Made by a program: the position numbers and the translations under genes
Part shown: one piece after another, positions 47,716 to 56,994 of the stretch
Layout of the letters: every line of letters starts with the position of its first letter
Position numbering within the stretch: position 1 is the stretch's first letter
DNA from: Trichomonas vaginalis G3
Taxonomy: Eukaryota; Parabasalia; Trichomonadida; Trichomonadidae
Length of the DNA stretch: 64,000 nucleotides
NCBI RefSeq assembly: GCF_026262505.1
Contig: NC_067205.1
Span: 27,544,556-27,608,555, forward strand
Reading direction: 5' to 3'
The notes under the pieces: generated by a model
Told to the model about the DNA's origin: nothing
Database searches by the model: none
What the model saw: only the letters and a program-made list of their open reading frames with translations

Positions 47716-48426
47716 ATGTCGATTTTCAACCAATTCTTATCTTTTCCTGAATGGAGAGAAGCGAGTGCCAATTTAGAAGAAGCTATAAAGAATAACAAAA
47801 AGAAGCAAGAATATTTTATTCGATCAACTGAAGATTGTTTTACCGAATTCGTTAGAAAACAGCCAGAACAGATAAATGATATCCTATTCAAGATAAATGA
47901 AAAGTATGGATTAGTTAAACAATGCAATGAATCTGATTTCTCAGCACAAAACAAATTATATGACGATATTTCGAAACTCAAACCCACATACGACGACATT
48001 GTTGCCAAAAAGAAGAATCACGAGAAAATAAAATCCAACTTCGAAAAGAGCAAATCCGTCACTGATAAGGCTGAACAGAGATTAACAGCTGCTAGAGCCA
48101 AAGGATCAGGCTCACCGGATTTACGAAAGGCAGAAGAAGCATTTGAAACTGCCACACGCCAGAAACAAATAGATACAGCAAATTATGAAGAATCAGAAAG
48201 TAAAATAGTGATTGAAGTCAAAGAATATAAAATCCGTTTATTCCAACAATTATTACAGTCTATTAGCAATTTCGCTTCGAATTGTTCTCAGAATTCTTCA
48301 ACATTAACACAAATCGGAAATGAGATACACCAACTCGGTGAATCAATTCCAAATCCAGAAGATCAGTCTGTTATCAAGTTAAAGACTCGACTTCAAACTC
48401 TTCGTGCTGAACCAATTGATAGTTAA
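47716..48426 (+). CDS. BAR-like coiled-coil protein (236 aa, host)
   Basis: The protein is almost all long helices: MSIFNQFLSFPEWREASANL, a central antiparallel coiled coil (KSNFEKSKSVTDKAEQRLTA, then GSPDLRKAEEAFETATRQ) and an end region (YKIRLFQQLLQSISNFASNC). Length (about 220-240 residues), a basic tip loop (ARAKGSGSPD) and the K-A-E-x-A-F-x-x-A pattern fit classical BAR domains, which bind and bend membranes in endocytosis. No SH3 or PH domain follows. The stop runs into TAAA. The frame is intact. A general coiled-coil protein is the alternative. Confidence 0.62.
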   Translation: MSIFNQFLSFPEWREASANLEEAIKNNKKKQEYFIRSTEDCFTEFVRKQPEQINDILFKINEKYGLVKQCNESDFSAQNKLYDDISKLKPTYDDIVAKKKNHEKIKSNFEKSKSVTDKAEQRLTAARAKGSGSPDLRKAEEAFETATRQKQIDTANYEESESKIVIEVKEYKIRLFQQLLQSISNFASNCSQNSSTLTQIGNEIHQLGESIPNPEDQSVIKLKTRLQTLRAEPIDS

Positions 48427-48753
48427 AATAAAAAAACTTTTTCTATTTAAAAAAATATTTTTACAGATGATATCTCAATGAGCTACAGGTAAAGATTATC
48501 TAATAAGAGATCTTGTATAAGCTTCACAAACAACGGACAGTGCAATATCTTCTAATTATTACTAAATAACTTATTTGAAGACAGTAATTATTTTCGATAT
48601 ATTAAATTTGCTGTAAAACCTATGCAAACTTTATGACCTTTCTAAATGTAGGCTTGGAATTACTCAAAAAATTGTATTCGTATGCATATCATATATATGT
48701 ATTCAAAGGAGGAATACAATTGAAAAAAAAATTGAGAAGGATTATTTTTTAAA
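48427..48753. other. Host intergenic DNA
   Basis: 3' flank of the BAR-like gene up to the target duplication of the 4.7-kb element. Nothing else is recognised. Confidence 0.5.
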
Positions 48754-48761
48754 GTTAAAAG
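48754..48761. repeat. 8-bp target-site duplication, left (GTTAAAAG)
   Basis: GTTAAAAG precedes the inverted end at 48762 and recurs at 53491-53498 directly after the matching end at 53490. Confidence 0.9.
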
Positions 48762-49212
48762 AAAGGTAGTCTCACGAGAAAACTGACGGTAAAAATTCGA
48801 TGAAACCAGGTGCATTGTATAGTACATATATGTGGTAAATAAATGTCGATTAGCTTTGTAAAAAATATCCCACAGTTTTTGAGATCTTGAAAACGGCCAT
48901 TCAAAAAGTCGAAAATTTTCGCGAGATGTTAATGGGCAAGACAGTTTTTCGACAAATAAATCGTAAACATGGGAATTAAAATAAGGCGTTATATTACATA
49001 TATGGTAAAGAATATGGATGTGAAGAGCGTTAGTAGAATGGAAAGACTTTGAAATTTTAAAAAATTTATCTGGACTAAAAAATTATTTGATTATAAAAAA
49101 CATATTATATATCAATTGCTATATAGAACTATCATAACAGATTTTGGAAAAGCCGCAAATCCCCAAGTTGGAGAATTCATTAAATACTAATTATTCAGCC
49201 TTTTATCAGAAA

Positions 49213-49300
49213 GGAAGGTAGTGTAGTGATTGGGAACACTATGCTCTTTTTGAATCTAAAAGGCAACTGTTCAAATCATAACATCTTTGTTTTTTTTTCT
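49213..49300 (+). other. tRNA-like Pol III module (degenerate), left part of the 4.7-kb element
   Basis: GTAGTGTAGTGATTGGGAAC resembles a tRNA D-arm/A box, with GTGT pairing ACAC. TGTTCAAATC about 40 bp later resembles a B box, and a run of T9 follows near 49291. The T stem does not pair and no acceptor stem is seen, so it is not a functional tRNA; a SINE-like remnant is possible. Confidence 0.35.
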
Positions 49301-50464
49301 TATTCTGCCATTATTGTTTTTCCTTGTTATGATTCAAATTAAAAATATTTTAGTAAAGGTATTTTGGACATCATTTTTTCACATTGTCTCAATGCAAATG
49401 TTTGAAAATTTTGTAGGCAATATGACAACTCTTTCAACATTTGTTCTCTTTTATTAACTCAAACAGATTTAGGATCTAATTTCATGCCTTCGAAGACATT
49501 TAAACCATCTTCAACATAATTTATTGACAAATTGATAACAATTACTCATGAATGTCGTAGATTTAATATCCTGTCACTCAGCAACAAATTCGGGTTCAAT
49601 AACAAAGCTCAGTAAAAACTTTACAGAAATTCTCCAATTTATTTTAGTGTCTTTTTGCGTCATTACGGCTGCATTTTCTTCTGCATCTGAACGCTGTGTT
49701 TGGAAGAAGACGAAATACAGAAACTTTCAACACAAGTAATCAGATTTTCTTGTCTTTCATGTTAAAATGCTTCATCTCGCTAGGTATACGTCATTTATTG
49801 GATGGATTGTTAGCTTTGTGTCCAAATAGCAAAAAAAAAGTATTAATTTAAATTTCGCATTTTGCATAAGTATACGCTTTAATTTATATCAAAACAGATT
49901 TAGATAGCTTAAAACAATATAGTTTACTCATAAAATACATCTTGATAATTCACTTCTTCAATTTTCATAATCTTATATCCTGACCTATATCCTCTTATAA
50001 ACCATATTTCTACTGAGATCTTCTTAAAGCATCTTTTTATCCCTATCTACGCCTCGAAACCCTATTTTTCCGGCGGAATATGAATCTTCGGGTCTCGCTG
50101 ATTCGATTTCTGCAGTCAGATCGTAAAAATACCACTACATAGCCTGATAATCTCAATTTAAGTTCCTTAATTTTTTTGAAAAAAAAATAAAAACTCCCTT
50201 ATCAAACATCATGCTCATTTTTACGAATTTCATTTTTCCTTTAAGTTTAAAATATACGCTTTTTAGCATGTTTATAATACATTTTCAATTTACATTTACA
50301 TTTTTATTTTTGAATTGTTTATTTATATTTCCGTTTGAACAATAATATTTATTGAAAATTGTGAGAGAAACGGATATAATAAAAAAACACCATACAACAA
50401 AATTCACTTTTTTTCATACTTACGCGGATCACTCCTTTTCGGCCCAATATGCCGGAAATGATAA
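49301..50464. other. Interior of 4.7-kb element, no gene recognised
   Basis: AT-rich with only short frames lacking motifs. A less AT-rich patch at about 50040-50130 (CTATCTACGCCTCGAAACCC; TTCCGGCGGAATATGAATC) stands out and may be an RNA or a relict of imported sequence. Confidence 0.45.
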
Positions 50465-50865
50465 AACTCTCAGATCTAGTTGCTAAGATCCAAACTCTCG
50501 ACTCTCAAATCTACTTCCTCAGATCTTGTTGCTAAGATCCAAACTCTCGACTCTCAAATCTACTTCCTCAGATATTGTTGCTAAGATCTACTTCCTCAGA
50601 TCTTGTTGCTAAGATCTAAACTCTCGACTCTCAAATCTACTTCCTCAGATCTTGTTGCTAAGATCCAAACTCTCGACTCTCAAATCTACTTCCTCAGATC
50701 TTGTTGCTAAGATCTAAACTCTCGACTCTCAAATCTACTTCCTCAGATCTTGTTGCTAAGATCTAAACTCTCGACTCTCAAATCTATTTCCTCAGATCTT
50801 GTTGCTAAGATCTAAACTCTCGACTCTCAAATCTACTTCCTCAGATCTTGTTGCTAAGATCGATC
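50465..50865. repeat. 49-bp minisatellite with internal hairpin
   Basis: About eight units (one short) of CTCAGATCTTGTTGCTAAGA with TCTAAACTCTCGACTCTCAA and ATCTACTTC. Starts at 50643 and 50692 show the 49-bp period. Each unit contains AGATCTT-gttgct-AAGATCT, an inverted pair around a six-base loop, so every unit can form a hairpin. Units vary mainly at TCTAAAC/TCCAAAC. It lies centrally in the 4.7-kb element. Confidence 0.9.
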
Positions 50866-51576
50866 TATTATACTCAATTTTACTTAAGCAATATAGATCA
50901 CCTTTATTATGATTCTCTTTATCTGTACTTGTTTAAAATTAAATTACATCATAAAGATCTAATTACAAATTATTTAGAATTTTGAAATAAAACCAGTATT
51001 TTATCAAATGCTTTGAGATTAATGCATTCAAACTTAAAAAAAAAGATATATTCAGATCAATTTCAATATTATTGATTTTTTAATGTAAAAACTATGTCTA
51101 CATAGATCTCAAACAATTTTATTAGATACTCTTTTTCCCAATTTTTTTCAAAATCTCTTTTTACATATCAAAAATTGTATTTTTCAATTTCATTTTTATT
51201 TTTTCCATATTTTTTTTGGAATTTGGATATGCGTCCAAAGTAGTTATGTCATTAGAAAAATATTAGATATCTGAAGAGAAAATGATAACTTAGAGAGTTT
51301 TAAAGATTTTATTTTCGAATACAAATATAGACCTCAGAGGAATACATTCTAAATAAATTTGTATCTGAGGGTGAATAAATAAGAACAAAATTTAAAGGGT
51401 TAGCATAAATAATGTAGAAATTAAGATTGGAATTTAAATTTAATACAAAATTAAAGGGAATGAATTTGCGATTAGTAGGGTATGGCAAATGGATTGGGAA
51501 ACATTGGTTACACATGAAAATTATCAGATGTAAGAATTTGGTGCAGATATTTTAAAAATGAGATCTGAGTGCTTAA
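50866..51576. other. Interior of 4.7-kb element, no gene recognised
   Basis: AT-rich sequence after the minisatellite. A minus-strand open frame near 51309-51515 has no motif or credible start context. Confidence 0.45.
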
Positions 51577-51837
51577 ACAATATCTCAAAATTCAAATTTT
51601 CCAAATGAAAATTTGGAAAATTCCCAAAATGCAGAATCAACTGATGATTTTCAATCATTAATAACGCCAATACAAGAAGATCATTTTCCTTCTGCCAACG
51701 AACTAAAACAATGGTTTGATATTGCCCATGATGTTTTAATTAGTCCGCCACCTGAGAATCAACATCCAGAAATTGATGAAGAAGAGACACAAAAAGCAAT
51801 TTATCTATTACAAAACTTAGACTTTCCTAAGAAATAA
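51577..51837 (+). pseudogene. Short acidic open frame without ATG in the 4.7-kb element
   Basis: The frame opens at 51577 and reads QSLITPIQEDHFPSANELKQ, then WFDIAHDVLISPPPENQHPE and an acidic helix to LQNLDFPKK. There is no in-frame ATG; the nearest ATG (51558) is in another frame. The composition looks coding, so it could be the 3' end of a degraded gene. No family recognised. Confidence 0.35.
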
Positions 51838-52764
51838 AATTATTTAATTTATTCTTGTTTGTTTTTTAATTAAACATGTATATTTATTAACATTTCCTTT
51901 TTTAATACCTTTCCAACTTCTATTAGTAACAAACACATAACTAATTTGAAGATTTAGCGTTATGAAGAAGTATCCAAGTAATAACGTCAATAATGCATTT
52001 GCGATAGGATATAATTGCACCAAAGGTTAAAACTTGTATAAAGAATGAAAAATGAAATTTAATACAATTTTTTTTCGAAAAAAATCCATGCTTGGCTAGA
52101 TTTTCATAGTTATTGAATATGCATTACTGACATCTTGTAAAAGATGCCGATCAAGGCTTTCAAGATTGCTAAATTTCTCGATTAAAATTTACATTTTTTT
52201 TTATTTGTGTTTAATTACATTTTACAGTTTGCAGACTTACATAAAATCCGCAACATAGTGGTTATTTAATATTTGCCCCACAGTATTGTAGTTTGAAATT
52301 TACGATAAGATTATAATTGATAAAGTAAGGTTTTGTCATTAATGCATCTTATAAACTTTCATTGATAAATATGGATAGATAAGTTCTGTGTTCAAAAGTA
52401 AGCATTTTTTAAAACGCGCAATTATATCAAGAACGACTATCATAAATTCATGAGTATCGATGATTTTCGTTTAGGATGGACTTAATCGGCTTGATTGATA
52501 TACATATTTTAAAATGGCATAGCTTTGTGCATGTTATGTCAAGCATTGTGCCAAACCAATTTAAAATGAAACAAATTATTTTAAAGAAACTATATATGAA
52601 CTATTCGAACACTTTATATTAATGTAGGGAGCTATAAATTTAAATATTCTAAAAATTTATTTATTTGTTAAGAGTTCGGAACAAATTTATTATTGAATAT
52701 ATAGGAAATCAAATAATTATGCATAATCGCATAAAAAAATGCTGAAACAATGAAAAGAAAAAAA
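51838..52764. other. Interior of 4.7-kb element, no gene recognised
   Basis: AT-rich; I find no supported frame, RNA or repeat. Confidence 0.45.
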
Positions 52765-52835
52765 TAGTTGCCCAATAGAAAAAGTCGAACCCATACCCCT
52801 ACCCATTGAGTTATCCTCACTTTCAAGTTTCGATC
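52765..52835 (-). other. tRNA-like Pol III module (degenerate), right part of the 4.7-kb element
   Basis: On the minus strand GGATAACTCAATGGGTAGGG resembles a tRNA D-arm/A box, and TATGGGTTCGACTT follows as a B box after a gap too short for an anticodon arm. A run of seven Ts follows the unit (CAACTATTTTTTTC). It mirrors the plus-strand module near 49213, so both point inward from the two ends. Confidence 0.35.
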
Positions 52836-53490
52836 GAAAAAAAGGTATTTAACCGCGTAACTCGCACCTTTTAGTCGTATTTCGAAGTTCTATATAGTAT
52901 TAAAGATTAAGTTACATTATGTACAAAATAACTTTTTATTGTTATTTGATTTTGATAGCATTATTAGCTGAATATGCAAAATCTCGTAGAAATAATCATT
53001 TCATTCAGACATAAGTATTGGATTGTTTCCCAACAAGCATAATAACACACGTTTCATATTATAATTTATTTCATTTCTGTACAAAATTTAGATAACGATA
53101 TCAAATAAAAAAAACTGTGGCATTTTTTTACTTCAAACTATCATGAAGTGTAACCAAATTGGGTGAGTATTCTTGCTATCAGTATGACATGAAAAAGTGA
53201 ACGACAAAAATTGAAGATATTGTAGTTAACTCGGATTTTTTTAATTGCAAACACATCTATAATTTGTTTAAATATCATTTATTATATCAAAATCGAAAAA
53301 TTCGTTTTTGGAAATCTTTGAATTTATGAGAAGTTCTACAAAGACACTTACAAATATAGCGTTTGCAATAAAAAGGCTCTTTAATCTTCTTCATCCTTGC
53401 TCAGAAACTTCTACTGGTTACCTTACGGGTAACCTGCAAAGCTGCTTCCAAGGCATCGGGAAAATAACGTATTTTCGTGAGACTACCTTT
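52836..53490. other. Right interior of 4.7-kb element
   Basis: Contains a perfect 7-bp hairpin GGTTACC-ttacg-GGTAACC at 53416-53434 close to the inverted end. The only open frame (near 53308) has no ATG in a credible context and is not supported. Confidence 0.5.
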
Positions 53491-53498
53491 GTTAAAAG
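53491..53498. repeat. 8-bp target-site duplication, right (GTTAAAAG)
   Basis: Exact copy of 48754-48761, directly after the right inverted end. Confidence 0.9.
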
Positions 53499-53756
53499 TA
53501 ATATTTTTTGTCATTATCTGAGGAAACATTACTCAATGGCATAACAAAAAAGCTGAAACAGCGTTGAGCGTCATTGGATTTAGGTCCGACTTTGAATTAA
53601 TGTTTTATTCAAGATTGAGAAAAAAAGTAAAAAAGACGATCAAAGTTCACTCAAATTTCCACTTTTAATTCAGCCTTATTTTATCTTATACATATATTAT
53701 TGTTTGAAAAGTAATTCAGAAATAGAAATTTTTCAACAATCATCACTATTTATTCT

Positions 53757-55061
53757 GCTAAACTAGAGAAATCTGGAGCTTCAACAAATGAAGTTTTATA
53801 AACTTTGTTAATAATAATTTTGATGTCTTTCAAATCTAATTCATCTCCTTTAAATTTTTTTACGTGAATCTTTTTTATTTTTTTTATTTTTTTCTAAATT
53901 ATGATAGGGATATGTAGCAGAACATTTATCTGTTGTATAATGAGATATAAATGAATCTAATGGTTGAATTGAATCATAACTAACTGGATTATTTCTTACA
54001 GTTTGAGTTACAGTATTTTCATTAAAGTAACATGTATGAACAAGATAAGAAATGTCTGTGAGATTGACATCTTATTCATGGCTAAAGTTTTAGAAACTTT
54101 GAAGCCTAAATTGATATGGAAATTTGGTTCGACGGTTCACTGAAAAAAATGGTTCTGGTGTTCAGGGGGAAAATTGGCAGAAAAATTAAATTTATTATGT
54201 TAAAGTAGAGAAATTTACTGCTTCAACAAATGAAGTTTTATAAACTTTATTAATAATAATTTTGATGTCTTTCAAATCTAATTCATCTTCTTTAAATTTT
54301 TTACGTGAATCTTTTTTATTTTTTTCTAAATTATGATAGGGATATGTAGCAGAACATTTATCTGTTGTATAATGAGATATAAATGAATCTAATGGTTGAA
54401 TTGAATCATAACTAACTGGATTATTTCTTACAGTTTGAGTTACAGTATTTTCATTAAAGTAACATGTATGAACAAGATAAGAAATGTCTGTGAGATTGAC
54501 ATCTTATTCATGGCTAAAGTTTTAGAAACTTTGAAGCCTAAATTGATATGGAAATTTGGTTCGACGGTTCACTGAAAAAAATGGTTCTGGTGTTCAGGGG
54601 GAAAATTGGCAGAAAAATTAAATTTATTATGTTAAAGTAGAGAAATTTACTGCTTCAACAAATGAAGTTTTATAAACTTTATTAATAATAATTTTGATGT
54701 CTTTCAAATCTAATTCATCTTCTTTAAATTTTTTACGTGAATCTTTTTTATTTTTTCTAAATTATGATAGGGATATGTAGCAGAACATTTATCTGTTGTA
54801 TAATGAGATATAAATGAATCTAATGGTTGAATTGAATCATAACTAACTGGATTATTTCTTACAGTTTGAGTTACAGTATTTTCATTAAAGTAACATGTAT
54901 GAACAAGATAAGAAATGTCTGTGAGATTGACATCTTATTCATGGCTAAAGTTTTAGAAACTTTGAAGCCTAAATTGATATGGAAATTTGGTTCGACGGTT
55001 CACTGAAAAAAATGGTTCTGGTGTTCAGGGGGAAAATTGGCAGAAAAATTAAATTTATTAT
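53757..55061 (-). repeat. Tandem triplication of the 3' end of the Pmp-like gene, period about 432 bp
   Basis: Three units before the gene's own 3' end; the stop-side motif GTTAAAGTAGAGAAATTTAC is at 54199, 54631 and 55062, and a diverged form is at about 53757. Each unit holds the last 110 or so codons of the beta-helix gene (SFISHYTTDKCSATYPYHNL; DELDLKDIKIIINKVYKTSF on the minus strand) plus about 130 bp of downstream sequence (TTCGACGGTTCACTG; TCTGGTGTTCAGGGGGAAAA). The two middle units are almost identical; the outermost unit (53757-54198) has more changes, so it is the oldest or least corrected. The copies have lost the upstream half of the gene and are not expected to be expressed. Confidence 0.88.
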
Positions 55062-56047
55062 GTTAAAGTAGAGAAATTTACTGCTTCAACAAATGAAGTT
55101 TTATAAACTTTATTAATAATAATTTTGATGTCTTTCAAATCTAATTCATCTCCTTTAAATTTTTTACGTGAATCTTTTTTATTTTTTTCTAAATTATGAT
55201 AGGGATATGTAGCAGAACATTTATCTGTTGTATAATGAGATATAAATGAATCTAATGGTTGAATTAATTCATATCTAATTGGATCACCATTTACAGTTTG
55301 AGTGACATTGTTTTCATTAAAGTAACAATTATCAACAATATTTGGTCTTGGATAAAATAAATAGTTTCCTTTATTTCCTATGAATGAACAACTTAAAAAT
55401 GTAGTTGAATGATCATAACAATTAATTATTGAATAATAATTTCCTGTAAATTCATTGTTTAAATAATTACATTTTGTAATATTACAATCATTATTGAATA
55501 GTGAACCAACTCCTATAGATGATGAATTTGATGCTGTTGTGAAATTAATAATTCCTGTTTCTGTTGGACCTGTAATGATATATGCAGCATAATAAGTAGT
55601 TTTGTGATTAGATGTATTCATATTACTTACTTGGATATCTCCCCAAGCATGTTCAAGAGAAGAGTCAGTTCCACTACATTCTGAAACTGAACATTCAAAT
55701 GCATAACTTTTATTTTTACTATGATAATATGATTCAATGTAATATCCACATCCTTCACTAGTACTTTTTGAAAGTAATAAACAAATATGAACTAAGACAC
55801 ATTCAGACTTTTGGATAAAGAATGATCCACCATTTTCTGTAGAACTATTATTGTAAAATGTGCATGTTTCGAGTAATACTTTGCTGTTGGAATTAAGGTA
55901 AATTGCTGTTTTTTCGTAATGGAAAGAAAATATTGCATCATGAATGTAATAATTGCCATTTCCAGATATTGTTTCATTCTCTGTTTTACTGTTAGGTTCG
56001 GTAGAGCTATAATATTCTGAAAAACTTCTTTGAAGTTGTATAATGTA
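55058..56047 (-). pseudogene. Pmp-like beta-helix surface protein, 5'-truncated (329 codons, host)
   Basis: The minus-strand frame is open from a stop at 56048 to the stop at 55058 but has no ATG until MNTSNHK at 55621, so the 5' end is missing. It shows the sequential pattern of a right-handed beta helix: ISGNGNYYIHDAIFSFHYEK, VLLETCTFYNNSSTENGGSF, YAFECSVSECSG, FTTASNSSSIGVGSLFNNDC, TFLSCSFIGNKGNYLFYP. F-x-x-N and G-G-S motifs fit trichomonad Pmp-like proteins. The charged end (KNKKDSRKKFKGDELDLKDI) has no membrane anchor. It is closely related to the plus-strand pseudogene at 38041-39070. Confidence 0.62.
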
Positions 56048-56725
56048 TTATTGCATGATTGATTTTGTTTGATTCACATTTCGGATTGTTTGTTCATGTG
56101 AATAATCTTGAAATGATAGTTAAATATAGTTTAGATGTAACTGACTAATCAATTAGATGCAAAAATTATTCCGACCAAACTTTTCCTATCGCCGTTTCTT
56201 AAACAATTCTTATGTCAAAATCAACTTTTAAGGGTGCGCTGGAGACAATATGTCACCCCCAGAAAAGCACTTTTAAAGTTAATATATTTCATCTTTCGAA
56301 ACTTTCCATTCCACACATTGCAACATGATTAAGGTTAATTTTGAGTAATTGACCTATCGTCGCCTGGGCACTCTTAAGGTTTGGAAAATCTTTATTGGAA
56401 GAAATATTAATAAAAACACTTTACCATTTCACTTCCACAAGTAATGGCGGATCATTCTATATCCAAAAACACGAATTATAAGCCATTTCGCATAATATCA
56501 TATATGAAACCATTAACATATAGGAATGTGGTGTTAAGTACAAACTATTATTAAATACACTGTGTGGTATTTAAAAAATCATTGTTTGAGAGGAAATTTT
56601 AGTACACAATGCTAAAAATTTTGATGGTGTCAGAAAGCTTACAAATATATATTCTCATACATACGATTATTTTTGATTCAAATGCTGTTCGGCATTAAAA
56701 GCAAAAATAATCATATATCTGAGAA
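56048..56725. other. Host intergenic DNA with decayed Pmp-like sequence
   Basis: Includes a TTAAGGGTGCGCTGG motif (56233) resembling the ends of the TTAA-flanked element at 39999 and a short stretch near 56440-56470 (AATGGCGGATCATTCTATAT) that matches the GGSFYI-type coding block of the beta-helix genes. No intact gene. Confidence 0.5.
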
Positions 56726-56787
56726 TTACACTTTTCCGACATTTTTGGATCGCTTCACACCCCTGACAAAACGTCGGAAAAGTGTAA
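56726..56787. repeat. 15-bp perfect inverted repeat (hairpin)
   Basis: TTACACTTTTCCGAC at 56726-56740 pairs exactly with GTCGGAAAAGTGTAA at 56773-56787 around a 32-base loop. It could be a miniature transposon relict or an RNA hairpin. No flanking duplication is obvious. Confidence 0.85.
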
Positions 56788-56994
56788 ATTTTCTGACAAA
56801 CAGAGTTTCAGAACGTACTCAAACTGCGCTTTGTAATTTCTTCACTTTGTATGTGAAATATTAAATAGAAAGGGTATAGTTCAGAGGACATTTTTTGACA
56901 AATTACTAAAGAAGGATAAAATGTCTAATTGTGCTAGATATGAACCAAATTAGAGAATATTATAACAAAACTTTATTAAAAATAACAAAATAAA

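Larger units (their letters stand above)
48762..53490. mobile_element. 4.7-kb element with 16-bp inverted ends and 8-bp target duplication
   Basis: The left end AAAGGTAGTCTCACGA is matched exactly by its reverse complement at 53475-53490, and both are flanked by GTTAAAAG. Eight-base duplications with short inverted ends are known for hAT and Merlin elements, and close lengths for Mutator-like elements. No transposase-like frame is present; the inside holds a 49-bp minisatellite, two tRNA-like sequences, a hairpin (53416-53434) and one short open frame. It is therefore a non-autonomous or decayed element, or foreign DNA captured between transposon ends. The superfamily is open. Confidence 0.82.

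Noticed and set aside
50465-50865. CRISPR-like array
   Set aside because: Head-to-tail 49-bp units without unique spacers: a minisatellite.
51309-51515. Minus-strand open frame of 68 codons in the 4.7-kb element
   Set aside because: Asn/Tyr/Phe-rich composition expected from AT-rich DNA, with no motif and no start context.
53308-53544. Plus-strand open frame of 78 codons crossing the right end of the 4.7-kb element
   Set aside because: It starts at a TTG, has no motif and crosses the element border, so it cannot be an old gene.
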